This document shows positions 25,511-34,765 of a DNA stretch of 64,000 nucleotides, one piece after another. The notes beneath the pieces were generated by a model, which did no database searches, was not told the origin of the DNA, and worked only from the letters and a program-made list of their open reading frames with translations. Position numbers and translations under genes: made by a program. Source of the stretch: Bacillus_BD sp050389805 (GTDB taxonomy: Bacteria > Bacillota > Bacilli > Bacillales > Cytobacillaceae); assembly GCF_050389805.1 (NCBI RefSeq), contig NZ_CP130945.1, forward strand, positions 124,001-188,000, given 5' to 3'. Numbering within the stretch: the stretch's first letter is position 1; each line of letters begins with the position of its first letter.

Positions 25511-25879
25511 ATGATTCAACAGGAATCAAGATTGAAGGTCGCAGACAATTCTGGTGCACGTGAGGTACTTACTATTAAAGTACTTGGTGGATCAGGTCGT
25601 AAGACTGCAAACATTGGTGATATTATCGTTTGTACGGTGAAACAAGCAACACCAGGTGGCGTTGTCAAAAAAGGTGATATTGTAAAAGCCGTAGTAGTTC
25701 GCACAAAATCTGGTGTACGTCGTAATGATGGTACGTATATTCGTTTCGATGAAAATGCATGTGTAATCATTCGTGATGATAAGAGTCCTCGTGGAACTCG
25801 TATCTTCGGACCAGTAGCACGTGAATTACGTGACAGCAACTTTATGAAAATCATTTCATTAGCTCCAGAAGTTTTATAA
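25511..25879 (+). CDS. rplN: 50S ribosomal protein L14
   Basis: Forms an intersubunit bridge and is the docking site of the silencing factor RsfS. Starts MIQQESRLKVADNSGAREVL, and has IGDIIVCTVKQATPGGVVKK and the C-terminal PRGTRIFGPVARELRDSNFM. 122 aa, standard. It is the first gene of the spc-type section, 39 bp after rpsQ. Confidence 0.97.
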   Translation: MIQQESRLKVADNSGAREVLTIKVLGGSGRKTANIGDIIVCTVKQATPGGVVKKGDIVKAVVVRTKSGVRRNDGTYIRFDENACVIIRDDKSPRGTRIFGPVARELRDSNFMKIISLAPEVL

Positions 25880-25913
25880 TTAAAAAATCAAGCCTTTAAG
25901 GAGGTGCAAACAG

Positions 25914-26225
25914 ATGCATGTAAAAACAGGTGATAAAGTTATGGTCATCTCTGGTAAAGACAAAGGCAAAACGGGTGTTATTCTTGCTTCATTTCCTAAA
26001 AAGAACCGTGTTCTAGTAGAAGGTGTGAACATCGTTAAGAAACACTCTAAGCCGTCTCAGGTGAATCCACAAGGTGGAATCATCAACCAAGAAGCACCTA
26101 TTCATGTATCAAATGTTATGCCTATCGATCCAAAATCTGGTGAACCAACACGTGTAGGCGTAAAAGTTGTAGATGGTAAAAAAGTACGTTATGCAAAAAA
26201 ATCCGGTGAAGTTCTAGATAAATAG
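25914..26225 (+). CDS. rplX: 50S ribosomal protein L24
   Basis: Assembly initiator at the tunnel exit with a KOW motif, seen in MHVKTGDKVMVISGKDKGKT. Followed by VLVEGVNIVKKHSKPSQVNP. 103 aa, as in B. subtilis. Ribosome-binding site AAGGAGGTG. Confidence 0.97.
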   Translation: MHVKTGDKVMVISGKDKGKTGVILASFPKKNRVLVEGVNIVKKHSKPSQVNPQGGIINQEAPIHVSNVMPIDPKSGEPTRVGVKVVDGKKVRYAKKSGEVLDK

Positions 26226-26251
26226 TTAAATAAAGAAGGGAGGTACAATCG

Positions 26252-26791
26252 ATGAACCGCCTAAGAGAAAAATACACTAAAGAAATTACTCCTGCTCTTG
26301 TGAGCAAGTTTAATTATAAATCTGTAATGCAAGTTCCAAAAGTAGAAAAAATCGTTGTAAACATGGGTGTTGGCGACGCAGTACAAAATGCTAAGGCACT
26401 TGATAGTGCTGTTGAAGAGTTAGCAACTATTACTGGTCAAAAACCTTTAGTTACTCGTGCGAAGAAATCTATTGCTGGTTTCCGTCTTCGTGAAGGAATG
26501 CCGATTGGTGCGAAAGTTACCCTACGTGGTGAGCGCATGTATGAGTTCCTAGACAAACTAGTATCTATATCTCTTCCTCGTGTACGTGACTTCCGTGGTG
26601 TATCTAAAAAATCTTTTGATGGCCGTGGTAACTATACATTAGGTGTTAGGGAACAATTAATCTTCCCTGAAATTGATTATGATAAAGTAAGTAAAGTACG
26701 TGGTATGGATATCGTTATTGTAACGACTGCAAATACTGATGAAGAAGCTCGTGAGTTATTAACTCAAATCGGTATGCCATTCCAAAAGTAA
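26252..26791 (+). CDS. rplE: 50S ribosomal protein L5
   Basis: Binds 5S rRNA in the central protuberance and contacts P-site tRNA. Starts NRLREKYTKEITPALVSKFN; conserved VVNMGVGDAVQNAKALDSAV, KKSIAGFRLREGMPIGAKVT and the final GMDIVIVTTANTDEEARELL. 179 aa, standard. Its rRNA partner is encoded at 53908-54023. Confidence 0.97.
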   Translation: MNRLREKYTKEITPALVSKFNYKSVMQVPKVEKIVVNMGVGDAVQNAKALDSAVEELATITGQKPLVTRAKKSIAGFRLREGMPIGAKVTLRGERMYEFLDKLVSISLPRVRDFRGVSKKSFDGRGNYTLGVREQLIFPEIDYDKVSKVRGMDIVIVTTANTDEEARELLTQIGMPFQK

Positions 26792-26815
26792 TCTCTAAAT
26801 AAGGGAGGCAAAAAC

Positions 26816-27001
26816 GTGGCTAAAAAGTCAATGATTGCGAAACAAAAACGCGGACCTAAATTTAAGGTACAAGAATATACACGCTGCGAACGTTGCGGTC
26901 GTCCACATTCTGTATATCGTAAATTTAAGCTTTGCAGAATTTGTTTCCGTGAATTAGCATACAAAGGGCAAATTCCTGGTGTTAAAAAAGCTAGCTGGTA
27001 A
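26816..27001 (+). CDS. rpsN: 30S ribosomal protein S14, zinc-binding type
   Basis: Late-assembling 30S head protein. GTG start at 26816 after AAGGGAGG. The 61-aa form carries CERCGRPH and CRICF, four cysteines that bind zinc, so this is the zinc-dependent type (RpsNA in B. subtilis) and not the longer zinc-free paralogue made under zinc starvation. Confidence 0.96.
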   Translation: MAKKSMIAKQKRGPKFKVQEYTRCERCGRPHSVYRKFKLCRICFRELAYKGQIPGVKKASW

Positions 27002-27030
27002 AACCCCAATTTGGGAAGGAGGTAAAAAAC

Positions 27031-27429
27031 ATGGTCATGACAGATCCAATTGCAGATTTGCTTACTCGTATTCGTAATGCAAACATGGTTCGTCACGAAA
27101 AATTAGAAGTTCCTGCTTCTAATATTAAAAAAGAAATTGCTGAAATTTTAAAGCGTGAAGGTTTCGTTCGTGACGTTGAATATATCGAAGACAACAAACA
27201 AGGGATTATCCGCATTTTCTTAAAATACGGCCAAGGCAACGAACGTGTTATCACTGGTTTAAAACGAATCAGTAAGCCTGGACTTCGTGTTTATGCGAAA
27301 GCTGACGAAGTACCACGTGTTTTAAATGGTTTAGGTGTCGCATTAGTATCTACTTCTCAAGGAGTTCTTTCTGATAAAGAAGCTCGTGCAAAGAAAATTG
27401 GTGGAGAAGTATTAGCATACGTTTGGTAA
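27031..27429 (+). CDS. rpsH: 30S ribosomal protein S8
   Basis: Primary 16S-binding protein of the central domain. Starts VMTDPIADLLTRIRNANMVR. The rRNA-contact end STSQGVLSDKEARAKKIGGE with LAYVW is intact. 132 aa. ATG at 27031 after GGAAGGAGGTAAAA; a second ATG two codons later is possible. Confidence 0.97.
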   Translation: MVMTDPIADLLTRIRNANMVRHEKLEVPASNIKKEIAEILKREGFVRDVEYIEDNKQGIIRIFLKYGQGNERVITGLKRISKPGLRVYAKADEVPRVLNGLGVALVSTSQGVLSDKEARAKKIGGEVLAYVW

Positions 27430-27459
27430 TACAGTCTTAAATGAATGGAGGTGCAATGA

Positions 27460-27996
27460 ATGTCTCGCGTAGGAAAAAAACCTATTGAAATTCCAGCTGG
27501 AGTTACAGTAACAATTAACGGTTCTGACGTTACAGTTAAAGGGCCTAAAGGTGAACTTTCAAACACTTTTAACCCGGATATCGAAATTAAAATGGAAGAG
27601 AATATCATTAACGTGATTCGTCCATCTGATTCTAAAGAACACCGTACCATTCACGGAACAACTCGTGCGCTACTTGCGAACATGGTTGAAGGTGTTTCAA
27701 AGGGATTCGAAAAATCTTTAGAGCTTATCGGTGTCGGTTACCGTGCTCAAAAACAAGGTAAAAAATTAGTATTAAACGTTGGTTACTCTCACCCTGTTGA
27801 ATTCGAACCTGAAGAAGGTCTTGAAGTTGAAGTACCTGCTAATACAAAAATTGTTATTAAGGGTATTAATAAAGAGCGTGTGGGTGCACTAGCAGCTAAT
27901 ATTCGACAAGTACGTCCTCCTGAGCCGTATAAAGGTAAAGGGATCCGTTATGAAGGCGAATATGTTCGTCGTAAAGAAGGTAAAACTGGTAAGTAA
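27460..27996 (+). CDS. rplF: 50S ribosomal protein L6
   Basis: Near the sarcin-ricin loop and factor-binding site. Starts MSRVGKKPIEIPAGVTVTIN, has the repeated fold with KGFEKSLELIGVGYRAQKQG and the C-terminal RPPEPYKGKGIRYEGEYVRR. 178 aa, standard. Confidence 0.97.
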   Translation: MSRVGKKPIEIPAGVTVTINGSDVTVKGPKGELSNTFNPDIEIKMEENIINVIRPSDSKEHRTIHGTTRALLANMVEGVSKGFEKSLELIGVGYRAQKQGKKLVLNVGYSHPVEFEPEEGLEVEVPANTKIVIKGINKERVGALAANIRQVRPPEPYKGKGIRYEGEYVRRKEGKTGK

Positions 27997-28030
27997 TGTC
28001 GCTTAAGACTAAACGAAAGGAGTGACCTCA

Positions 28031-28393
28031 ATGATTACGAAGGCTGATAAAAATGCTGTCCGCAAGAAAAGACATGCACGTGTGCGTACTAAACTTAGCG
28101 GTACCGCTGCTCGTCCTCGTTTAAACGTGTTTCGTTCAAACAAGCACATTTATGCACAATTAATTGATGATGTGAACGGAGTTACTTTAGCAAGTGCTTC
28201 TACATTAGATAAAGAAATTAATCTTGATACAACTGGCAATGCTGATGCTGCTGTTAAGGTCGGTGAACTTGTAGCTAAACGCGCTGTTGAAAAAGGTGTA
28301 AAAGAAGTTGTTTTTGACCGTGGAGGATACCTCTACCATGGACGTGTTCAAGCATTAGCAGATGCTGCACGTGAGAACGGCTTAGAATTTTAA
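28031..28393 (+). CDS. rplR: 50S ribosomal protein L18
   Basis: Binds 5S rRNA with L5. The ATG at 28031 after AAAGGAGTGAC gives 120 aa starting MITKADKNAVRKKRHARVRT; an in-frame GTG at 28022 is within the ribosome-binding site. Conserved RLNVFRSNKHIYAQLIDD and the end DRGGYLYHGRVQALADAARE. Confidence 0.96.
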   Translation: MITKADKNAVRKKRHARVRTKLSGTAARPRLNVFRSNKHIYAQLIDDVNGVTLASASTLDKEINLDTTGNADAAVKVGELVAKRAVEKGVKEVVFDRGGYLYHGRVQALADAARENGLEF

Positions 28394-28417
28394 TCGAAAA
28401 AGGAGGGACACAAAAAG

Positions 28418-28918
28418 ATGCGTCGTATTGATCCAAATAAGCTTGAATTAGAAGAACGCGTAGTAACAGTTAACCGTGTTGCGAAAGTTGTTAAGGGTGG
28501 ACGTCGTTTCCGTTTCACAGCTCTAGTTGTAGTGGGTGATAAAAACGGTCATGTTGGCTTCGGTACTGGTAAAGCACAAGAAGTACCTGATGCAATTCGT
28601 AAAGCGGTTGAAGATGCAAAGAAAAACTTAATTGAAGTACCTAGAGTGGGTACTACTTTACCACATGAAGTAATCGGACATTTCGGTGCTGGTGAAGTTC
28701 TTCTGAAACCTGCTGCTGAAGGTACAGGAGTTATCGCTGGGGGACCAGTTCGTGCGGTACTTGAATTAGCTGGTATTGGCGACATCCTATCTAAATCATT
28801 AGGAACAAACACACCAATTAATATGATCCGTGCAACGATTGATGGTTTAAAACAAATGAAACGTGCTGAAGACGTAGCAAAATTACGTGGTAAATCAGTA
28901 GAAGAACTGTTAGGATAA
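28418..28918 (+). CDS. rpsE: 30S ribosomal protein S5
   Basis: Affects decoding fidelity and mRNA unwinding. It has the N-terminal double-stranded RNA-binding-like domain (VNRVAKVVKGGRRFRFTALV, GHVGFGTGKAQEVPDAIRKA) and the C-terminal ribosomal domain (GTGVIAGGPVRAVLELAGI). The loop that mutates to spectinomycin resistance (VVKGGRRFRF) is of sensitive type. 166 aa, standard. Confidence 0.97.
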   Translation: MRRIDPNKLELEERVVTVNRVAKVVKGGRRFRFTALVVVGDKNGHVGFGTGKAQEVPDAIRKAVEDAKKNLIEVPRVGTTLPHEVIGHFGAGEVLLKPAAEGTGVIAGGPVRAVLELAGIGDILSKSLGTNTPINMIRATIDGLKQMKRAEDVAKLRGKSVEELLG

Positions 28919-28932
28919 GGGAGGGAAATCAA

Positions 28933-29115
28933 ATGGCAAATAAATTACAAATTACCCTCACTCGCAGTGTTATAGGTCGTACACAAGACCAAAAAGAAAC
29001 TGTTAAGGCTCTTGGTTTACGTAAATTAAACCAAACTGTTGAACAGCAGGATAATGCTGCCATTCGCGGAATGATTAACAAAGTTTCTCACTTAGTTACG
29101 GTTAAAGAAATATAA
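28933..29115 (+). CDS. rpmD: 50S ribosomal protein L30
   Basis: Small large-subunit protein. Starts ANKLQITLTRSVIGRTQDQK and ends with the conserved VEQQDNAAIRGMINKVSHLV. 60 aa, one more than B. subtilis. Ribosome-binding site AGGGAGG directly after rpsE. Confidence 0.96.
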   Translation: MANKLQITLTRSVIGRTQDQKETVKALGLRKLNQTVEQQDNAAIRGMINKVSHLVTVKEI

Positions 29116-29146
29116 GATTATTCTTCTTAAATAAGGAGGTGCCAAA

Positions 29147-29587
29147 ATGAAACTTCATGAATTAAAACCTGCAGAAGGAGCACGTCATGAGCGTAAGCGT
29201 AAAGGACGTGGTATCGGTTCTGGTAATGGTAAAACGGCTGGTAAAGGTCACAAAGGGCAAAATGCTCGTTCAGGCGGTGGCGTTCGTATGGGATTCGAAG
29301 GTGGTCAAACTCCTTTATACCGTCGTTTGCCTAAGCGTGGTTTTACTAATATCAATCGTAAAGAATTTGCAATTGTTAACCTTGAGGTTCTTAACCGCTT
29401 TGAAGAGGGTACAGAAGTTACACCAGAATTATTAATTGAAACAGGAGTTGTTTCAAATGAAAAGTCTGGTATCAAGATCCTTGCAAAAGGTAATATTGAG
29501 AAAAAACTTTCTGTTAAAGCTCATAAATTCTCTTCAGCAGCTAAAGATGCAATTGAAGCTGTTGGCGGTAGTACTGAGGTGATTTAA
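29147..29587 (+). CDS. rplO: 50S ribosomal protein L15
   Basis: Late assembly protein in the large subunit. Starts MKLHELKPAEGARHERKRKG and contains the Gly-rich basic stretch GIGSGNGKTAGKGHKGQNAR and SGGGVRMGFEGGQTPLYRRL. 146 aa, standard. Its stop overlaps the secY start by one base. Confidence 0.97.
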   Translation: MKLHELKPAEGARHERKRKGRGIGSGNGKTAGKGHKGQNARSGGGVRMGFEGGQTPLYRRLPKRGFTNINRKEFAIVNLEVLNRFEEGTEVTPELLIETGVVSNEKSGIKILAKGNIEKKLSVKAHKFSSAAKDAIEAVGGSTEVI

Positions 29588-30882
29588 TGTTTCAGACGAT
29601 CTCCAATTTTATGCGCGTGGGTGATATAAGACGAAAGATCATATTCACCCTTTTAATGTTGATAGTCTTTCGCATCGGTACATTCGTTCCTGTACCGAAT
29701 GTGAATGCTGAGTTTTTTGCGGTTCAAGATCAGTTAAGTGTGTTTGGTGTTTTAAATACATTTGCTGGCGGTGCACTCAATAATTTCTCAATACTTGCAA
29801 TGGGTATTATGCCATATATTACAGCTTCCATTATCGTTCAATTATTACAAATGGATGTTGTACCAAAGTTTACAGAATGGGCAAAAGAGGGTGAAGTAGG
29901 AAGACGTAAATTGGCTCAATTTACTCGATACTTTACAATTGTACTTGGTTTTATTCAAGCATTGGCGATGTCATATGGTTTTAACAATTTGGCTGGTGGA
30001 ACCTTAATCGAGAATCCTGGAGTGGGTACTTATCTAATCATTGCCGTTGTATTAACAGCTGGAACTGCATTTTTAATGTGGTTAGGTGAGGAAATCACCT
30101 CTAAAGGTGTTGGCAATGGGATTTCAATTATCATCTTTGCTGGGATTGTTGCAGGAGTTCCAACTACGATACAGCAAATATATGCACAACGGTTTGTAAA
30201 TGCAGGAGATGATTTATTTATTAATATCATTACTGTACTATTAATTGTTATTGCGATTATTGCGATTGTTGTAGGTGTCATTTTTGTTCAACAAGCATTA
30301 AGAAAAATTCCAATTCAATATGCAAAACGTATGGCGGCAGGTCGTAATCCTGTTGGTGGTCAATCTACACACTTACCGTTAAAGGTAAATGCTGCAGGGG
30401 TCATTCCAGTTATCTTCGCTGTTTCGTTTATTGTAACTCCAAGAACGATTGCATCCTTCTTTGAACAAAATGATGTAACTCTTTGGATTCAAAGAGTATT
30501 TGATTATACGCATCCAATTGGTATGGTTGTTTATGCGATATTGATTATTGCTTTTACTTATTTCTATGCTTTTATTCAGGTAAATCCTGAACAAGTAGCA
30601 GAGAACTTACAAAAGCAAGGTGGATATATACCTGGTATTCGTCCTGGTATTAATACTCAAAAATATTTAACTCGTACCCTATACCGATTAACCTTTGTTG
30701 GCGCTATTTTCTTAACTGTGGTTGCTATTCTGCCAATTTTATTTACATCCATTGCTGGACTTCCACAATCAGCACAAATCGGTGGTACTAGTCTTTTGAT
30801 TGTTATTGGTGTAGCGCTAGAAACCATGAAACAGTTGGAATCACAATTAGTAAAGCGTCATTATAAAGGATTTATTAAATAA
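29587..30882 (+). CDS. secY: Preprotein translocase subunit SecY
   Basis: Protein-conducting channel of the cytoplasmic membrane. At 431 aa it has ten predicted membrane segments; the plug region follows FNTFAGGALNNFSILAMGIM. The family signatures are PYITASIIVQLLQMDVVPKF and, in the long cytoplasmic loop, YAKRMAAGRNPVGGQSTHLP. Partner SecE is at 3237-3419. The start overlaps rplO (TAATG), so it is translationally coupled to ribosomal protein synthesis. Confidence 0.98.
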   Translation: MFQTISNFMRVGDIRRKIIFTLLMLIVFRIGTFVPVPNVNAEFFAVQDQLSVFGVLNTFAGGALNNFSILAMGIMPYITASIIVQLLQMDVVPKFTEWAKEGEVGRRKLAQFTRYFTIVLGFIQALAMSYGFNNLAGGTLIENPGVGTYLIIAVVLTAGTAFLMWLGEEITSKGVGNGISIIIFAGIVAGVPTTIQQIYAQRFVNAGDDLFINIITVLLIVIAIIAIVVGVIFVQQALRKIPIQYAKRMAAGRNPVGGQSTHLPLKVNAAGVIPVIFAVSFIVTPRTIASFFEQNDVTLWIQRVFDYTHPIGMVVYAILIIAFTYFYAFIQVNPEQVAENLQKQGGYIPGIRPGINTQKYLTRTLYRLTFVGAIFLTVVAILPILFTSIAGLPQSAQIGGTSLLIVIGVALETMKQLESQLVKRHYKGFIK

Positions 30883-30935
30883 CTAAACTAATCGCCTTAA
30901 TAGGTTGATCGTATAGTTAAGTAGGGGGAATACGA

Positions 30936-31589
30936 ATGAATCTAGTATTAATGGGACTCCCTGGTGCTGGAAAAGGCACACAAGCAGAGAAAATCGTTGA
31001 AAAATACGGTATCCCTCATATTTCCACTGGGGATATGTTCCGTGCTGCAATTAAAGAAGGTACTGAACTAGGTTTACAAGCTAAATCCTTTATGGATAAA
31101 GGGGATTTAGTTCCAGATGAAGTGACAATTGGGATTGTACGTGAGAGATTGAGTAAGGATGATTGCAATAAAGGTTTCTTGCTCGATGGTTTTCCAAGAA
31201 CGGTAGCTCAAGCAGAAGCACTTGAAAACATCCTTTCTGATTTGAATAAAAAGATAAATTTTGTTATAAACATTGATGTGGATAAAGAAATCCTTATGGA
31301 GCGTTTAACAGGCAGACGTATTTGTAAGTCTTGTGGTTCCACCTATCATCTTGTTTTTAACCCACCTGCTAATGTTGGTGTGTGTGATCGTTGTGGCGGT
31401 GAATTGTATCAACGTGCAGATGATAATTCAGAAACCGTACAAAACCGTTTAGAAGTAAACTTAAAGCAAACACAACCATTGCTTGATTTTTACGAAACGA
31501 AGGGCTATTTACGTAATATCAATGGGCAACAAGATATTCACAAAGTCTTTGACGATCTTGACCAATTACTTGGGAGCTTGAATGCATGA
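30936..31589 (+). CDS. adk: Adenylate kinase
   Basis: Converts ATP plus AMP to two ADP. P-loop LPGAGKGTQAEKIVEKYG, AMP-binding HISTGDMFRAA, LLDGFPRTVAQAEAL and the LID domain with four cysteines (CKSCGSTYHL and CDRCGGELYQR), so it is the zinc-stabilised Gram-positive type. 217 aa, as in B. subtilis. Its TGA overlaps the ATG of the decayed map gene (ATGA), evidence that an intact map once followed directly. Confidence 0.98.
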   Translation: MNLVLMGLPGAGKGTQAEKIVEKYGIPHISTGDMFRAAIKEGTELGLQAKSFMDKGDLVPDEVTIGIVRERLSKDDCNKGFLLDGFPRTVAQAEALENILSDLNKKINFVINIDVDKEILMERLTGRRICKSCGSTYHLVFNPPANVGVCDRCGGELYQRADDNSETVQNRLEVNLKQTQPLLDFYETKGYLRNINGQQDIHKVFDDLDQLLGSLNA

Positions 31590-31730
31590 TCCTCAAGTTT
31601 GCGCATCAACTAGGTGAACGTTTATCGAACATCTCCCACAAATTCAAGTCGTATACACAATCATTTGGCTTTTTACCAGCGCACGAAGTATGTGGGAATT
31701 AGATTCGGGAAAGACTTACATGAGGATAAG
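31586..31730 (+). pseudogene. map: Remnant of methionine aminopeptidase gene (map)
   Basis: Map removes the initiator methionine and normally follows adk. Here the ATG overlaps the adk stop as usual, but after Met-Ile the frame jumps to LGERLSNISH, which aligns near residue 125 of the family, and stops at codon 39. About one base out of frame, KYVGIRFGKDLHED continues the homology where intact enzymes read EYVGHGIGKDLHED. So there is a large 5' deletion, a frameshift, loss of the metal-binding His and no 3' third. A tail just before infA (LFEKRRE, then stop) may be what is left of the KOW-domain gene that usually follows map; that part is weak. Confidence 0.85.
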
Positions 31731-31796
31731 TTGCGCTCAGTTTAGGTAAAGCCTTAAAATAGATACTATTTGAAAAAAGAAGGGAGTAGTGTTCAG

Positions 31797-32167
<371 letters not shown>

Positions 32168-32190
32168 ATAGAAGGAGGTGCGCATATTTA

Positions 32191-32556
32191 ATGGCACGTA
32201 TTGCTGGTGTAGATATTCCACGTGAAAAACGTATTGTTATCTCTTTAACTTACATCTATGGAATTGGTAAAAAGACAGCTCAACAAGTTTTAGCTGAGGC
32301 TGGTGTTTCTGAAGATACTCGTGTTCGTGATTTAACTGAAGACGAATTAAATAAAATCCGTGACATCATTGACAAATTGAAAGTAGAAGGTGACCTTCGT
32401 CGTGAAGTTTCCCTTAACATCAAACGTCTAATGGAAATCGGTTGTTACCGCGGTCTTCGTCACCGTCGTGGTTTACCTGTTCGTGGACAAAATACTAAAA
32501 ACAACGCTCGTACTCGTAAAGGTCCTCGTAAGACTGTTGCGAACAAGAAGAAATAA
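32191..32556 (+). CDS. rpsM: 30S ribosomal protein S13
   Basis: 30S head protein that forms intersubunit bridges and touches P-site tRNA. Starts ARIAGVDIPREKRIVISLTY, with helix-hairpin sequence IYGIGKKTAQQVL and the basic tail RGLPVRGQNTKNNARTRKGP. 121 aa, standard. Confidence 0.97.
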   Translation: MARIAGVDIPREKRIVISLTYIYGIGKKTAQQVLAEAGVSEDTRVRDLTEDELNKIRDIIDKLKVEGDLRREVSLNIKRLMEIGCYRGLRHRRGLPVRGQNTKNNARTRKGPRKTVANKKK

Positions 32557-32577
32557 TCGGTAAAGGAGGTTATATAA

Positions 32578-32967
32578 ATGGCTCGTAAAACAAATACACG
32601 TAAACGTCGTGTGAAAAAGAATATAGAATCAGGAGTTGCACATATCCGTTCAACTTTTAACAATACAATTGTAACGATCACTGACGTACATGGGAACGCT
32701 CTTTCATGGTCAAGTGCAGGTGCTTTAGGATTTAAAGGTTCTCGTAAATCAACTCCATTCGCTGCACAAATGGCAGCAGAAACAGCTGCTAAGGCTTCAA
32801 TGGAACATGGAATGAAAACTTTAGAAGTTACAGTAAAAGGACCTGGTGCTGGTCGTGAAGCAGCAATTCGTGCTCTTCAAGCAGCTGGTTTAGAAGTAAC
32901 TGCAATTAAAGACGTTACACCTGTTCCTCATAATGGTTGCCGTCCACCAAAACGTCGTCGTGTGTAA
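32578..32967 (+). CDS. rpsK: 30S ribosomal protein S11
   Basis: Platform protein near the E-site mRNA. Conserved GVAHIRSTFNNTIVTITDVH, GFKGSRKSTPFAAQMAAE and the C-terminal VTPVPHNGCRPPKRRRV. 129 aa vs 131 in B. subtilis. The Asn-Gly that is deamidated to isoaspartate in other bacteria is present in HNGCRPP. Confidence 0.97.
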   Translation: MARKTNTRKRRVKKNIESGVAHIRSTFNNTIVTITDVHGNALSWSSAGALGFKGSRKSTPFAAQMAAETAAKASMEHGMKTLEVTVKGPGAGREAAIRALQAAGLEVTAIKDVTPVPHNGCRPPKRRRV

Positions 32968-32996
32968 TTTTTCTGTATAGAATTTGTAACATTGTC

Positions 32997-33127
32997 TATA
33001 ATGGGTTATGATACAAGTTATGATATATACGGAATAATTATCCAGTAATCTGACAATAGGAATGTATACTGGGGGAATTTCGGTTAAGACCTAGCCGAGG
33101 TTTCGACGTTTTGAAGGAGGGTATATT
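32997..33127 (+). promoter_or_regulatory. rpoA leader with possible internal promoter
   Basis: The 163-bp gap before rpoA is unusually long for this operon. It holds TATAAT at 32997-33002 without a good -35, and a short TCGGT...GCCGA stem at about 33079-33099. It may provide extra rpoA-rplQ transcription. Confidence 0.3.
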
Positions 33128-33130
33128 TTG

Positions 33131-34075
33131 ATGATCGAAATAGAAAAACCAAAAATCGAAACGATTGAGATCAGCGATGATGTCAAGTACGGGAAGTTCG
33201 TCGTGGAACCACTTGAGCGTGGATATGGTACTACATTAGGTAACTCCTTACGTCGTATATTATTATCCTCACTCCCTGGCGCTGCTGTAACATCTATTCA
33301 AATTGATGGGGTTCTTCATGAATTCTCTACAATTGAAGGTGTAGTTGAAGATGTAACTACAATCATCTTGAACATTAAGAAAATGGCACTAAAAATCTAT
33401 TCTGATGAAGAAAAGACTCTAGAAATTGATGTACAGGGTGAAGGTGTTGTAAGAGCATCCGATGTAACCCATGACAGTGATGTTGAAATTCTAAATCCAG
33501 ATCTTCACATTGCAACACTCTCATCAAATGGTCATTTACGTATGCGACTCACTGCTCGACGCGGAAGAGGATATACTCCAGCAGATCAAAACAAAAGGGA
33601 AGACCAGCCGATTGGTGTCATTCCTATCGATTCTATTTATACTCCAGTTTCACGTGTTTCTTATCAAGTTGAAAATACCCGTGTTGGGCAATTAACAAAC
33701 TTTGATAAGTTAACATTTGATGTTTGGACAGATGGCAGTACAGGTCCACAAGATGCAATTGCTCTTGGTGCAAAGATTTTAACAGAGCATTTAAATATCT
33801 TTGTTGGATTGACTGACGAAGCTCAACATGCTGAGATTATGGTTGAAAAAGAAGAAGATCAAAAAGAAAAAGTTCTTGAAATGACAATTGAAGAATTAGA
33901 TCTTTCTGTTCGTTCTTATAACTGCCTAAAACGTGCGGGAATCAATACTGTTCAGGAATTAGCAAATAAAACTGAAGAAGATATGATGAAAGTACGAAAC
34001 CTTGGTAGAAAATCTCTTGAAGAAGTAAAAAACAAACTAGAAGAACTCGGACTAGGCTTAAGAAAAGACGATTGA
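33131..34075 (+). CDS. rpoA: RNA polymerase alpha subunit
   Basis: Dimerises to nucleate polymerase assembly. The N-terminal domain has EPLERGYGTTLGNSLRRILL and SSLPGAAVTSIQIDGVLHEF. The C-terminal domain, which contacts UP elements and activators, has LDLSVRSYNCLKRAGINTVQ and VRNLGRKSLEEVKNKLEELG. ATG at 33131 gives 314 aa, equal to B. subtilis; a TTG immediately before it is less likely. Confidence 0.97.
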   Translation: MIEIEKPKIETIEISDDVKYGKFVVEPLERGYGTTLGNSLRRILLSSLPGAAVTSIQIDGVLHEFSTIEGVVEDVTTIILNIKKMALKIYSDEEKTLEIDVQGEGVVRASDVTHDSDVEILNPDLHIATLSSNGHLRMRLTARRGRGYTPADQNKREDQPIGVIPIDSIYTPVSRVSYQVENTRVGQLTNFDKLTFDVWTDGSTGPQDAIALGAKILTEHLNIFVGLTDEAQHAEIMVEKEEDQKEKVLEMTIEELDLSVRSYNCLKRAGINTVQELANKTEEDMMKVRNLGRKSLEEVKNKLEELGLGLRKDD

Positions 34076-34128
34076 TTCTTTTCACTACCTGGTTTACTAA
34101 CTAACTTCAAAAAAGGAGGGAAACTTTC

Positions 34129-34491
34129 ATGGGATACAGAAAGTTAGGACGTACTAGCTCACAACGTAAAGCAATGCTACGTGATTTAGCTACTGACTTA
34201 ATTATTAATGAGCGCATTCAAACAACTGAAACTCGTGCGAAAGAATTACGCTCTGTAGTTGAAAAAATGATTACTTTAGGTAAACGTGGCGATCTTCATG
34301 CTCGTCGTCAAGCTGCAGCTTTTATTCGTAATGAAGTAGCAGATGTTGAAACGAACCAAGACGCACTACAAAAGCTATTCAGTGATATTGCACCACGTTA
34401 CGAAGAACGTCAAGGCGGATATACTCGCATTATGAAAATGGGTCCTCGTCGTGGAGACGGAGCTCCAATGGTTATCATTGAGCTTGTATAA
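34129..34491 (+). CDS. rplQ: 50S ribosomal protein L17
   Basis: Tunnel-exit protein and last gene of the superoperon. Starts GYRKLGRTSSQRKAMLRDLA, ends with MGPRRGDGAPMVIIELV. 120 aa, standard. A strong terminator follows at 34514-34551. Confidence 0.97.
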   Translation: MGYRKLGRTSSQRKAMLRDLATDLIINERIQTTETRAKELRSVVEKMITLGKRGDLHARRQAAAFIRNEVADVETNQDALQKLFSDIAPRYEERQGGYTRIMKMGPRRGDGAPMVIIELV

Positions 34492-34513
34492 TCGGACAGT
34501 AGTATGAAACAAC

Positions 34514-34551
34514 AAGGGCATATGGACAGTTGTGTTCGATGCCCTTTTTTT
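34514..34551 (+). terminator. Terminator of the S10-spc-alpha superoperon
   Basis: AAGGGCAT pairs with ATGCCCTT, followed by a run of T residues ending at 34551. Confidence 0.9.
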
Positions 34552-34710
34552 AAAAACGTAGGGGAGAAGAGAATCTCTCAGCCAAAAAAGAGTGTTATGA
34601 TGAGCATGTCCCCCATTATCCCTTCGATAAGTGGATGGTAATAATGTGCTTCATTATTTCCTGTGTTATTTAAATTCTAACACAGCGATGACATGTCTCG
34701 TTTAGCTCAT

Positions 34711-34765
34711 GCGCCTTCTCACAATATTGCATTTTGTTGATGTGAGAAGGGCGCAGGCTTTTTTG
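34711..34765 (+). terminator. Strong terminator without a recognised upstream gene
   Basis: GCGCC plus TTCTCAC pairs with GTGAGAA plus GGGCGC around a roughly 20-nt loop, followed by CAGGCTTTTTTG. Because rplQ already has its own terminator about 150 bp upstream, this one may end an unannotated small RNA. Confidence 0.65.
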
